A DNA stretch of 64,000 nucleotides from Cryobacterium sp. HLT2-28. Lineage in GTDB: Bacteria; Actinomycetota; Actinomycetes; Actinomycetales; Microbacteriaceae. The notes below the pieces were generated by a model. The model ran no database searches. It was not told the DNA's origin and saw only the letters and a program-made list of their open reading frames with translations. Location of the stretch: positions 62,001-126,000 of the forward strand of contig NZ_SOFH01000022.1 in the NCBI RefSeq assembly GCF_004402495.1. The letters are read 5' to 3'. Every line of letters starts with the position of its first letter. Position 1 is the stretch's first letter. The translations under genes and the position numbers were made by a program. Positions 16,368 through 25,279 of the stretch are shown here, piece after piece.

Positions 16368-18767
16368 ATGGGGAGCGAAGCTGTCACCCAACCCGCTGAC
16401 GTGGGAGTGCTTTTCGTTCATGGCATCGGCTCTCAGCGGAAGGGTGAAGGTCTCAATGAGGCAGGCAACGCGCTCCTCCGTTGGTTCCGGGCTCTCACAC
16501 AGGTAAAAGGGTTCGAGAAGAGCTCTGCTGAAATCGGCACGGTAACGACGTGGCTCGACCAGCCCGCGAACGCCGAACTCCGGCTTTCTCTACCCCACGG
16601 GGAAATCCGCCACTGGGTGCTGGCGGAGTCGCATTGGGCAAACGTGTTCCTGCCGCCGACTATCGCTTCGACGTTGCGGTGGACGTTCACTGTCAGCCCC
16701 GGCCTACTTCTGTCTCGGGCGGTGGAGTCGCTTGCCCACGCGTTCGCCGCCTGGTCCGGTTTTCCTTTGCATTGGTGGCGCATTCTCATCGCGGCCATGT
16801 GGCTGGTGGCTGTCGTGCCCGTATCTCTCGCCCTTATCGTTCTACTTTCGGTCCTGATCCTATTTCGCTTTCTCATCCCGATCGCCGGGGTAAGAGACGG
16901 GTTAGCAAAACTCGAAGTTCTGCTGACGTCCAGCCTCGGCGATAGTTTCCTCTTCTCCGAGAATGCAATGAGCCGTGGCGCCATGGTCTCAAAGGTTCGG
17001 TCTGAGATCGATTGGCTTGCCGACCGATCGAATCGCGTGATTGTCGTCGCACATTCCCAAGGTGCGGCCGTCGCAGTCCACGCGCTCGAAGTTGGTTCGG
17101 CCGTCGATACGCTGATCACTTTCGGAGCAGGAATTAGCCAACTTCAGTGGGTGCGATCGGGCTCCGACAGTGCCGCGACCTCGAGCGTGCGATGGCTCCG
17201 CCTCATTGCGTGGGTGGGGCTGCTACTAGTGGTCGGGGTGGCCACATTCCAATTCGTACGACTCGCTCTTGGGGAACCTCTCGAGCCCTTTCTATGGGCC
17301 GTTACCCTGGTGGGGTGGGTGCCGCTGGTGTGGTTCTCCGCGTCGATCTTCAAGGAGGTTTACGCGTTCTCGCGGGTTGGGCCGGGATGCGAAATGCCCA
17401 CCAAACTCGCCGACCGCTGGTGGGACATTTGGGCGTCTGCCGATCCCGTTTCGGGTGGTCCTTCCACGTCCTGGACCTATAGAGGTGTTTCCGAGTTTCG
17501 CGCCCTTAATGCGGGAAACGTCCTCACTGACCACACTGCTTATTACAACAATGCCGACGACTTTGTAGCGCGCATTGCTATTGCGGGGCTCATACCGCCG
17601 GCAAAATCTCTCCGACCGAGCTATTCGAGGAAGCTTCAGTCATGGGCATGGCGACGCTCCACTTTGCGGCTCCGACGCGGCCGCTGGTTGGAGATCTGGC
17701 GGCTGAGCATGCTGGCCCTTTTCGCGGCGGTTGCGTTGCGCTTCTACTCGTACGCAAGCGAGCAGGTCGGCAACATGGTGGACGGACTGCCGCTCCCACC
17801 TGACTGGGAAGTGTGGACGGGGAACGGCAGGGTGCAGGTCGGCATGGTCGTGCTCGCGCTCGGATGCACTGTAGCGGTCTGCTACTGGCTGGGCCTGCTC
17901 TACTGGAAAGTGTGGGCTTGGATCGACGCCGACTCTATCGCGGCAATTTTTCGCGGCGCCAAGCCTCTCGACAACGATCGACAGATTACCAACCGGCTAC
18001 AGCTATGGGCGCTGACCGTGGGCGCGGCCCTTCCGTGGGTCGCCGTTGCCACTGCAGTCGCCATCTTCTTTGGCGCCTCAACTCTGCTTGAGTTCTTCGG
18101 CTTGGCAGTCTCCGCCTTAGGCGTGGGCATTCTCGTCTACATTCTGTCCTTGCCGCTCAACGCGTTTCTCCGCAGGATTGTTGTGCGCGATCCGGCGGTT
18201 CGCCTGAGGTTACAGGTGTCATCTAGACATGCTTGGCTCATTGCCGTTCCCGTCTGGTCGATAATCTGGGCATGTTCCCTCGTGATTCTCGATCCAGACG
18301 AATTTCTCCTCGCCACGGGCTCGATGACATGGGCGCAGACCGGACCCGCGGTGTCCCTCATGTTGCCCTTGACCTGGTTGACACTCGGCCTGCGTGTGTC
18401 CCGTGGGACTAGACGTCAGCGACCGAATGTGCTCCTCAGATTCGTTCGGAACCCTGCTACGTATCAGCCGGTCAAATACCGGGTTCTGGACATCACACAT
18501 AACAGGGTTGAGGCCGCGGGCGTCGTAGCTGTGCTCGCCTTCCAAGTTGCCGTGATCGTGACGTTGCCCCTGATGTCTGATCAGGCTCAGAATATCGCGG
18601 TTGCGTTTGCAGGACTTGGCGGGTTCTTCTTCGTGATATTCGCGGTCGCCGTCGCTGTGGAAATGGACACGCGTTGGGGGAAGATCGCGGGAGCGGTCGC
18701 GGCAGCAGCGGTGCTGGGGCTGAGCGTCGGGGTGTTTGTGCGCGTGTACGCGCTGATCTTTTGGTGA
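16368..18767 (+). CDS. Polytopic membrane protein with alpha/beta-hydrolase motifs, 799 aa
   Basis: The N-terminus reads VLFVHGIGSQRKGE, the oxyanion-loop HG motif of alpha/beta hydrolases and lipases. At about residue 227 VVAHSQGAAVAVHAL matches the nucleophile elbow with serine between His and Gln-Gly. At least eight hydrophobic segments follow or interrupt the fold (for example about 142-175, 285-330, 440-455, 490-515, 550-595, 620-640, 660-690 and 720-795). I do not know a named family for this combination; a membrane-embedded lipase or esterase effector is one inference. A GAAAGG ribosome site supports the ATG. It stands alone inside the repeat-bounded segment, close to its right end. 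Confidence 0.75.
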   Translation: MGSEAVTQPADVGVLFVHGIGSQRKGEGLNEAGNALLRWFRALTQVKGFEKSSAEIGTVTTWLDQPANAELRLSLPHGEIRHWVLAESHWANVFLPPTIASTLRWTFTVSPGLLLSRAVESLAHAFAAWSGFPLHWWRILIAAMWLVAVVPVSLALIVLLSVLILFRFLIPIAGVRDGLAKLEVLLTSSLGDSFLFSENAMSRGAMVSKVRSEIDWLADRSNRVIVVAHSQGAAVAVHALEVGSAVDTLITFGAGISQLQWVRSGSDSAATSSVRWLRLIAWVGLLLVVGVATFQFVRLALGEPLEPFLWAVTLVGWVPLVWFSASIFKEVYAFSRVGPGCEMPTKLADRWWDIWASADPVSGGPSTSWTYRGVSEFRALNAGNVLTDHTAYYNNADDFVARIAIAGLIPPAKSLRPSYSRKLQSWAWRRSTLRLRRGRWLEIWRLSMLALFAAVALRFYSYASEQVGNMVDGLPLPPDWEVWTGNGRVQVGMVVLALGCTVAVCYWLGLLYWKVWAWIDADSIAAIFRGAKPLDNDRQITNRLQLWALTVGAALPWVAVATAVAIFFGASTLLEFFGLAVSALGVGILVYILSLPLNAFLRRIVVRDPAVRLRLQVSSRHAWLIAVPVWSIIWACSLVILDPDEFLLATGSMTWAQTGPAVSLMLPLTWLTLGLRVSRGTRRQRPNVLLRFVRNPATYQPVKYRVLDITHNRVEAAGVVAVLAFQVAVIVTLPLMSDQAQNIAVAFAGLGGFFFVIFAVAVAVEMDTRWGKIAGAVAAAAVLGLSVGVFVRVYALIFW

Positions 18768-19033
18768 CAGCGAGATATTCGACCATGACTGGACATAACC
18801 AATAGCTTGACGTGCTTCCGGAATGTCGACCGACAATTGCAGCCGCACGTCTCCCCAGCGCGAGTCAGCGAGGGTCTGTCTGGCACCCGTAGGCCGGTCC
18901 GCTTCGACGCCGAGCATGCCCGCAACTCAATTGGCCTCGTCCTCTGATCAACCATGACCACCTCCGCGTACTGCGCCGAGCGTGTCGGTCGCGCGCCTCA
19001 AGCGGCGCCCGCAAGCCGGTGATAGCAGATCGA
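18768..19033. other. Gap with possible remnant reading frame
   Basis: Together with the repeat array and spacer to 19162 this is about 395 bases without a clear gene. On the minus strand a frame (about 18917 downward) reads RWGDVRLQLSVDIPEA and looks protein-like, but it has no start, domain or ribosome site that I can support. It may be the relic of a gene interrupted when the neighbouring segment arrived. Confidence 0.4.
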
Positions 19034-19123
19034 GGTGGTGCTCAAGCACGCCGGCATTGGTGCTCAGTCGCACCAATCGCGCCACCGTGCCTTGGTGCTC
19101 AGGCGCACCACAGGTGGTGCTCA
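19034..19123 (-). repeat. Right array of TGAGCACCACC-type repeats, inverted
   Basis: Four GGTGCTC cores start at 19037, 19059, 19094 and 19116 (spacings 22, 35 and 22). The outermost reads GGTGGTGCTCA at 19113-19123, the exact reverse complement of TGAGCACCACC at 8205-8215. Flanks just outside the two ends (CGCTC on the left, CGGAAG on the right) do not form a target duplication. The two arrays therefore may be ends of one old element, or ends of two related ones. Confidence 0.65.
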
Positions 19124-19162
19124 CGGAAGCGAATATTCACGTGACCAACAACTGACCCCGCG

Positions 19163-19318
19163 ATGAACAAAGCAAGCCCAGTGAAGCGCCACCCCTACAA
19201 CCGCAACGACGAGTCCGCGACAGACGGCAGCCCTGTCGACGTCGATGCCGATCACACGAAGCCGTCCTTACCAACGACGACGGACGCGCCCGAGCGCACT
19301 CCCCTACAAACGAAATGA
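19163..19318 (+). CDS. Possible small ORF, 51 aa, coupled to DUF4190 gene
   Basis: An ATG at 19163 opens a 51-codon frame (MNKASPVKRHPYNRN, then an Asp/Thr/Pro-rich tail ending LQTK). Its TGA overlaps the ATG of the next gene as ATGA at 19315-19318. The four-base overlap and the absence of any other use of this stretch favour a real coupled gene, but the composition is low-complexity and no family is recognisable. Confidence 0.4.
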   Translation: MNKASPVKRHPYNRNDESATDGSPVDVDADHTKPSLPTTTDAPERTPLQTK

Positions 19319-19677
19319 GTGACCGGCAGATGTCTCCCTACCCGCAGCAGCAGATCATCTACCAGCAGGTCATCAGGCCGCCCACCAATGGCATGGCCAT
19401 CACCTCACTTGTTCTCGGCATAGTCGCCATCGTCACTGGGATCTGGATACCCATCCAGATCCTCGGGCTGGTCATGATGTTCTTGGCCTTCCTACCCGCA
19501 ATGCTCGCTGTGATCTTCGGCCACGTTGGATTGCGAAACGCAACCCGCCTCGGCGGCATCGGACGCGGTGCCTCACTCACAGGGCTCATCCTGGGGTACG
19601 TCACGCTCGGCATCTCCGTGATCACGACTTTCCTATGGATAGCCACCGCAGCGGCGGCATCAAGTTCAGGCCAATAG
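19315..19677 (+). CDS. DUF4190 membrane protein, 120 aa
   Basis: A Gln/Pro-rich N-terminus (PYPQQQIIYQQVIRPPTNG) is followed by MAITSLVLGIVAIV, an AVIFGHVGLRNATR turn and GIGRGASLTGLILGYV. This double-helix pattern, with a GH-x-A/G turn and an R-G-x-G-x-A-x-x-G-L-I-L-G motif, is diagnostic of DUF4190. It should be a small inner-membrane protein with two or three helices. Members are common in actinobacteria and have no settled function. It is convergent with the AAA ATPase gene of the restriction operon, 173 bases away. Confidence 0.85.
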   Translation: MSDRQMSPYPQQQIIYQQVIRPPTNGMAITSLVLGIVAIVTGIWIPIQILGLVMMFLAFLPAMLAVIFGHVGLRNATRLGGIGRGASLTGLILGYVTLGISVITTFLWIATAAAASSSGQ

Positions 19678-19850
19678 TCACCCGGGCCCGTCCCGCCCTC
19701 GTCCACCCCGTCAGTGTCAGAGAACCTCCAAGAGCCATGTCAGCGAGTGTCATGGAATGAAGAACGGACGCTATCCGACCGCAGCCCTACTCTCTGACCT
19801 GACGTCCATCTGGGGTGTACTCCACATTGGTACGCGGATTGGGTGTTGAC

Positions 19851-22292
19851 CTATGACACGAGTACAACTGGCGCCGCGACAACAACAGCACGTATCGATG
19901 CCGCCCCAAGACCATAATCGTTTGCTCCCATGACGGGCTCCGCCTCGAGCAGTAGGTCAGATGGTTCGACAGCGATTACCTTGCATAATCCCTCGAAGTG
20001 ATGCCGGTCGACAGCGTTCATGAACGTGAAGGCCGCAGTTATGGTGGCTCCGATCTCGTCGGGAGTCACAGCCGCGTCAGTCTCGGGCGTTTCCGCATGC
20101 GAGTTGGCATGCATGAAGCGCGTGAGCTGAAGCCGAAGCGCGTCAGCGTCACCCATGTACCCGAGGTCGTCCAGGGTTGCACCGATATCCCTCATGGCAT
20201 TGGTGAAGTTTCCCACCGAGGTCGGACTCTTGAATGCGAGAAAGGTCTCCAACATGCGCCGCAACACGTTCGGATAGAGCAGCATTGCATCGAGCCTCTT
20301 CTCCATTGAGGAATCGACAGCAAGAGCGGCGTGAGCGCGGGCGACGGTGATAAAGGCGTGGTGGTAGGACGATCGAACCTTCACTCGCGTGTCCTCATTC
20401 GGAGGCCAGACAATGAATCTGGGCACTCGTTTCTTTATGCCGGTCACATCTTCATGAGGTGCGATCAGCTCGAAGCAGTTCGAGGGGTAGGTCCTGTTGG
20501 TTGCCCCGCGCTTCCCAGGCAGGCCCTCGATCTGGATATCCCACTGGCGAAACAGTTCGAAGTTGTGCGTCAACAGAAAGACCTGTCCGATGTGACTCTT
20601 GGAGACAGTCTCGCTCCAGATATAAGTCGAGATGCCCATCGAAGCGCCATTGTCGAGGCTGGACACAGGGTCGTCAATCACGACGATCGGCTTGCCAGAG
20701 CGCGAGTCCGCACGCTTAACGTTCTCGAGGAAATGGATGAGCGTGATCGCTGTGCGCTCTCCGGTGCTTAGATCACGCGCAGGCTTGCCGTGGCGGGTTA
20801 CCTGATAGTGCTTGCCGTCAGGAAGCAACTCGAATGACAGCTCGTTGCGCCCCAGAATTCGGGTTAGTTCCTTTGCCATCACGTCAGCGCTCGGTAGAGG
20901 ATCGCCCTCGACGTTCTCGAGCGCGGCGGCTTCCTCGCGGTACTGCCTCAGTGTCTTTTCGAGGTCACCCATGGCCGTCCTGGCCTGCTTGGCATTCTCG
21001 TCCAACTCAATTATTTTGTCTTCTGACTCTTTGAGGAGATGCAGCTCAACCTTCTTTGCAGCCTGCCGTACCAGCGTCGCATGCTCGGAGACACGGGCAT
21101 TGTGATCTTTCAGAGCCTGCTCGATCTTTGCGCCATCGACCGCTGGCGCTTGGGTGAAGTCATACTCGACCCGCGCGACCACATTGGACCGCTTCTTTTC
21201 TAGTGCACCCAGCAACCTCTCGAGCCACTTGTCTAGGACGTCAACCTGGGTCTTCGCGTTGGCGTGGGCTTTCTTGAAGCCGTCACGGAGATCGTCGAAC
21301 AGTGAGCCAGAAATCGCACCATCGCCAAGCAGACCCTGCAGCGAGGCTCGTGTTGTTTTGATTTCTTGGATCAGAGCATCGGTAGTCCGCTGCGCAGCCT
21401 CGACTTCGTCTGAGAAGTGCTGCTCAATCTGCTTCTTCCTGTCCGCGAGGAGATCGCCGCCACAGAAGATGCACGTATCCAAATCTTCGTGGATGAGGCG
21501 ACCGTTCTCGACCCAGCTCGATGCCTCCTCGTGCTCCCTCAACGTGTCGAGGACCACGGAAACCGGCGAGGCTGCAAGTGCTTCCGCCGATTCGCAGGGC
21601 AATTCCGACCTAATCGTGCACGAATACGACTCGGTGGCGACGGCCTGCCGCTCGTCCGAGTTGACGGTTGCCAGCGCGGTGTTTTTGTCCTTGTCAGAAA
21701 GCAATGTCCACGCAGTGCGCGACCCTGCGAAACGTGTCCTGACCACGCCCTTGCTGTAGCTGCCGTTGGAGCGGTATTCGCCGCCAGCGCGACTGAGAGC
21801 GGTAACGACGCCTCGGGCGATCGTTGTGTGCTCCTCTGTCAGCGTCTTATCCGCATTCAGTGATGTCTTTGCGACCTTGGTCAATTCTCGACTGGTAGTC
21901 ACGATGACGCCGTTTAGTTCAGTAAGGCGCCTCTCATTCTCGACTGTGCGCTCACCGAGCGTAAGTACCGCTTCGACTTCACTGTCCTCGCCGAAGTCGT
22001 GGTTGCGAGCGACGTAGCCATCGCTAAACACGAAGACTTGCTCGAACTCCGCGTCGTGCGTTTGACTGCTCTGACGATCGTTGCCCTTGTTCACGTTGCT
22101 CATCCGGATCGAAACCCGGGGATACCCGCCGCTCTCGCTATCGAGACCATCGAGTGCGCGAGCGAGTGAAGTCTTGCCCGCGCCATTGGTGCCGTAGATC
22201 AGGTTGATGCGCTCGAAATCAGGAACAGACGTGTTCCACCGGTAGTTCTCGAAAATTCCGCAGTCTCTTATCGACTCGAAGCGTCGGAGCAT
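19851..22292 (-). CDS. RloC/PrrC-like AAA ATPase with CxxC hook and HEPN-type C-terminus
   Basis: The 813-aa protein belongs to the AAA_13/SMC-like group. Walker A is GTNGAGKT (34-41). Coiled-coil segments flank a CIFCGG motif (C274, C277), a likely zinc hook. The ABC signature is LSTGERTAI (508-516) and Walker B is IVVIDDPVSSLD (536-547). The C-terminal domain has LRRMLETFL and then RFMHANSH (R725 to H732), an R-x6-H motif with Asn as in HEPN ribonucleases, the superfamily to which PrrC and RloC anticodon nucleases are assigned. I infer a DNA-integrity-triggered RNase that stops translation when restriction is disabled. The start at 22292 overlaps the Res stop by one base (TAATG); an ATG four codons upstream is less likely. 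It is last in the operon. Confidence 0.82.
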   Translation of the reverse strand: MLRRFESIRDCGIFENYRWNTSVPDFERINLIYGTNGAGKTSLARALDGLDSESGGYPRVSIRMSNVNKGNDRQSSQTHDAEFEQVFVFSDGYVARNHDFGEDSEVEAVLTLGERTVENERRLTELNGVIVTTSRELTKVAKTSLNADKTLTEEHTTIARGVVTALSRAGGEYRSNGSYSKGVVRTRFAGSRTAWTLLSDKDKNTALATVNSDERQAVATESYSCTIRSELPCESAEALAASPVSVVLDTLREHEEASSWVENGRLIHEDLDTCIFCGGDLLADRKKQIEQHFSDEVEAAQRTTDALIQEIKTTRASLQGLLGDGAISGSLFDDLRDGFKKAHANAKTQVDVLDKWLERLLGALEKKRSNVVARVEYDFTQAPAVDGAKIEQALKDHNARVSEHATLVRQAAKKVELHLLKESEDKIIELDENAKQARTAMGDLEKTLRQYREEAAALENVEGDPLPSADVMAKELTRILGRNELSFELLPDGKHYQVTRHGKPARDLSTGERTAITLIHFLENVKRADSRSGKPIVVIDDPVSSLDNGASMGISTYIWSETVSKSHIGQVFLLTHNFELFRQWDIQIEGLPGKRGATNRTYPSNCFELIAPHEDVTGIKKRVPRFIVWPPNEDTRVKVRSSYHHAFITVARAHAALAVDSSMEKRLDAMLLYPNVLRRMLETFLAFKSPTSVGNFTNAMRDIGATLDDLGYMGDADALRLQLTRFMHANSHAETPETDAAVTPDEIGATITAAFTFMNAVDRHHFEGLCKVIAVEPSDLLLEAEPVMGANDYGLGAASIRAVVVAAPVVLVS

Positions 22293-25279
22293 TACAGATT
22301 CCACTTCTCCGGCACTGAACGCTCATAGTCATCGATGCCGATCGCAGCGAAGTGTTTCTTGGCGGACTTGATCTTCGCGAGCTCGCTCGGGCGTAGCTTC
22401 GAGTCGTCGAGGGTGCCCTTGGTCTCGCGGATCATGTAGATCCGATCCTCGCCATCCTCCTGCTTGATAATCGCCCAGTCCGGGTTGTAGGGGCCGACCG
22501 GAGTGTCGATCTTGAACTTGGCCGGCAGCTTCATGAACAGCTTGATGTCCTCGCGGGTGTCGAGCTTCTCCGCAAATTGCCGCTCGATGTCGGAGTCGTA
22601 GACGACGTAGTCGAAGTCAGCCTTCTGCTTGTTCTTGACCAAGTACATATGGTCGAGGAAGCGCTCCTTCTCCTCCAGCCCATCCTTCTGCAGTTCGCGC
22701 AGCTCGTACACACTGCCGGCGATCTTCTCGTACTGGATACCCTCGACAACGATCCTCGCTAGTTCACCCTGGAGGACACGCTTGGTCATCGCGATGAAAT
22801 CGTTCGGGTTGCCAATGAACTCGCCCAATCGCTCACTGCCGATCAGGATGTCGACGATGGTCTTTCGGGTCAGTGACGTCGCCTCTTGCAGCTCGGTGAC
22901 GATGTTGGGCAGGTCGTAGCTGCCCTTGAGATCGGCCGATCGGGTTCCGAGCTCTTCTCCCTTGGCCCCGCCGCGCAGCACGCGCACGCCGGCCCGGGTG
23001 ACCTGGATGCGAAGCGGCTCGATGGCTGGCGCGTCCTGAATCGCGCTAATTGTCTTCTGAATGATCTCGTCGCGGTCCACTCTCACCCGGTAGGTCGTCT
23101 TGCGGCTGATAGCGTGCCAGAATTCCTCGAACTCGGGAGTCGTGTAGAGCTGTTTATTCAGGGTGAGCGGCGCACGCTGGCTCTTCGGCTTGACGTACTT
23201 CTCGATGCTGGCACGACCGACGAGTTCAACGATCTCCGTCTCGTAAGGCTTGAGATGCGCCGGAAGCCCAAGCGAAAACCCGATGGTATTCGGCAGGAAC
23301 TTCGAGGTGACCTTGCCGACCTTAATGAAGCCATCGGCTGCGAGATGGTCGTAGACCTCCTTCGACCATGCGTAGCCGAACGGATCCTCCGTGACTACGC
23401 CGTCCTGATCTTGGCGCGGAATTTTGGCGAACTCGTTGACACGCACTTGGCCGATCTCGACACCAGCGGCCTTGTACTCATTCTGGAGGCTCTTGGCGAA
23501 CGCCTGATACGACTCGTTGGCGATGACGGTCAGAGTGGCGACGCCGCGATCGCCAACACGCTCGTAGCCTTTGTCGGTCTTGGTTACCGGAAGGCGCAGC
23601 CCACGCCCGATAGTCTGACGGCGCTCGACTTCGGCGCCCATCTCTCGCAAGGTACAGATCTGGAAGACATTCGGATTGTCCCAACCTTCACGCAGCGCCG
23701 AGTGGCTGAAAATGAACCGAACAGGCTCATCTTGATCGAGCAGACGCTCCTTGTCCTGCATGATCAGTTCGTACGCGTCATCATCTGCTTTCGTTTTCCC
23801 AGTCGAGTCCTGCGCCAGGACATTCTTTCCGCGCTTGATCTGGGAGAAGTAGGCCCGGCGCAGCTCGCTCGGTGCCTGCGGCAACAGTTCCTGCCAGCGG
23901 GCAGACTTGGTGCGTTCCTCGACGAAGACCTCGTCGAACCACTGCACAAAGTCTCCATCGGCGTTGTCGTTCGTCGTTCCAGCGCCGAGATAGCTGGCAA
24001 CCTTGTCGACAAAGAAAAGACTGAGCACCTTAATTCCCTTGTCACGCAGCATCGATTCCTTGCGGAAGTGCTCGCGAATGGTCTCACGGATCATCTCCTT
24101 GTAGATCGCACCAGTAGCGCCGCCGATGGTCTCGCCCTCGTAGAGCAGGCCGTGCGTGGTGAGTTCGATGGAGGCTGGTTCACCACTGGAGGTGATGCTC
24201 ATCTCATTGATTCGCCAGCCCTCATATGCCGGGTTGTTGGTAAGGCGTTCACCTGAGAGTTCCTGATGCTGGCGCACACCCACCTCACGGCGCTCCAGCG
24301 CGCCGTCCGCCCTGCGGACGGAAAGTTCAAGCCGAGCTGACCAGCTAGGGTCCCGCTTGACCGATACGAGCTTGATGTACGGAGCGGCGTCAGCTCCCTG
24401 TTGTTGCACCTCAGCGACGACGATCTGCTTAACCAGCCCAAGGTCGTGCGCGTCGACCGGGTCGAGCCGGTAGACGACGTTGCGCTGCTTCTTGTGGGTC
24501 GCCGAGTAGCGGAGGGTGAAGACTGGATCGAGTTCCCCAATCGCCGACTGGGAAAGCTGGGACTCCATGTTTTGCGGCTCGTCCATGATGACGACCGGGT
24601 GCGTGGCCTTGAGGTAGTCAATCGGGCGCAGGCCGTTCAGTTTGTCGCGGGTCTGATGGATGATCCGTGTGTTTGCGTCGCCGCGGATCGAGTCAATGGT
24701 CATGACGAGAATCTGGACGTTTGTCGACGTGGCGAATGCCTGCACTTCCTCGGCGTTCTTACCGGAGTAGACCGAGAAGTCGAATGGGAATGCCGGGTAA
24801 AGCTCGCGAAAGTGTTGACGCATGAGGCGGATGCTCGTACTTACACCCTCACGGATTGCCACGCTTGGCACGAGAATCACGAATTTAGTGAAGCTGTATT
24901 TGTCGGCCAACTCGAATATCGTGCGGAGGTAGACGTAGGTTTTACCTGTGCCCGTCTCCATCTCGACGTCGAAATCGAGCGCGGAGTCGAATAACCTCGG
25001 TGCAACCTCGAGGCCGCCCTGGTCCTGGACGTGCTGCATATTGTCGAGAATAAGTTCGGGTTCGAGCACAAGGCAGTTGCCGATCGCACCAACCTCCTGT
25101 GTCAGATCGATGTCCAAGCTGACCTGGCCCTCAGAGTCGTGCACGTCCACTGATCCGCGAAGCGTCGTGATGAGTTTTTCGGCGTCTTTCGGCTGGCCGT
25201 CAAACAATCCGATGACCGAGTTGATGGCGTCGAGCTGATACTGCTGGCTGGCGTCGAACTGGAAACCCGCACTACTCAT
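22292..25279 (-). CDS. res: Type III restriction endonuclease subunit Res
   Basis: The 995-aa protein is a superfamily 2 helicase-nuclease. Walker A is METGTGKTYVY (motif 108-114) and the Walker B variant is MDEPQN (D233-Q236). Motif VI lies in RRQTIGRGLRLPV. The C-terminal PD-(D/E)xK nuclease is seen as YNPDWAIIK followed by IRETKGT near residues 930-960. Res translocates along DNA with ATP and cleaves when two Mod-recognised sites meet. The start at 25279 overlaps the Mod stop by one base in TAATG, so Mod and Res are translationally coupled. All key motifs are intact and the length is normal for the family. Confidence 0.95.
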   Translation of the reverse strand: MSSAGFQFDASQQYQLDAINSVIGLFDGQPKDAEKLITTLRGSVDVHDSEGQVSLDIDLTQEVGAIGNCLVLEPELILDNMQHVQDQGGLEVAPRLFDSALDFDVEMETGTGKTYVYLRTIFELADKYSFTKFVILVPSVAIREGVSTSIRLMRQHFRELYPAFPFDFSVYSGKNAEEVQAFATSTNVQILVMTIDSIRGDANTRIIHQTRDKLNGLRPIDYLKATHPVVIMDEPQNMESQLSQSAIGELDPVFTLRYSATHKKQRNVVYRLDPVDAHDLGLVKQIVVAEVQQQGADAAPYIKLVSVKRDPSWSARLELSVRRADGALERREVGVRQHQELSGERLTNNPAYEGWRINEMSITSSGEPASIELTTHGLLYEGETIGGATGAIYKEMIRETIREHFRKESMLRDKGIKVLSLFFVDKVASYLGAGTTNDNADGDFVQWFDEVFVEERTKSARWQELLPQAPSELRRAYFSQIKRGKNVLAQDSTGKTKADDDAYELIMQDKERLLDQDEPVRFIFSHSALREGWDNPNVFQICTLREMGAEVERRQTIGRGLRLPVTKTDKGYERVGDRGVATLTVIANESYQAFAKSLQNEYKAAGVEIGQVRVNEFAKIPRQDQDGVVTEDPFGYAWSKEVYDHLAADGFIKVGKVTSKFLPNTIGFSLGLPAHLKPYETEIVELVGRASIEKYVKPKSQRAPLTLNKQLYTTPEFEEFWHAISRKTTYRVRVDRDEIIQKTISAIQDAPAIEPLRIQVTRAGVRVLRGGAKGEELGTRSADLKGSYDLPNIVTELQEATSLTRKTIVDILIGSERLGEFIGNPNDFIAMTKRVLQGELARIVVEGIQYEKIAGSVYELRELQKDGLEEKERFLDHMYLVKNKQKADFDYVVYDSDIERQFAEKLDTREDIKLFMKLPAKFKIDTPVGPYNPDWAIIKQEDGEDRIYMIRETKGTLDDSKLRPSELAKIKSAKKHFAAIGIDDYERSVPEKWNL

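Noticed and set aside
8205-19123. A simple transposon with target duplication
   Set aside because: Flanking bases on the two sides do not match, and no IS21- or Tn7-type transposase is inside.
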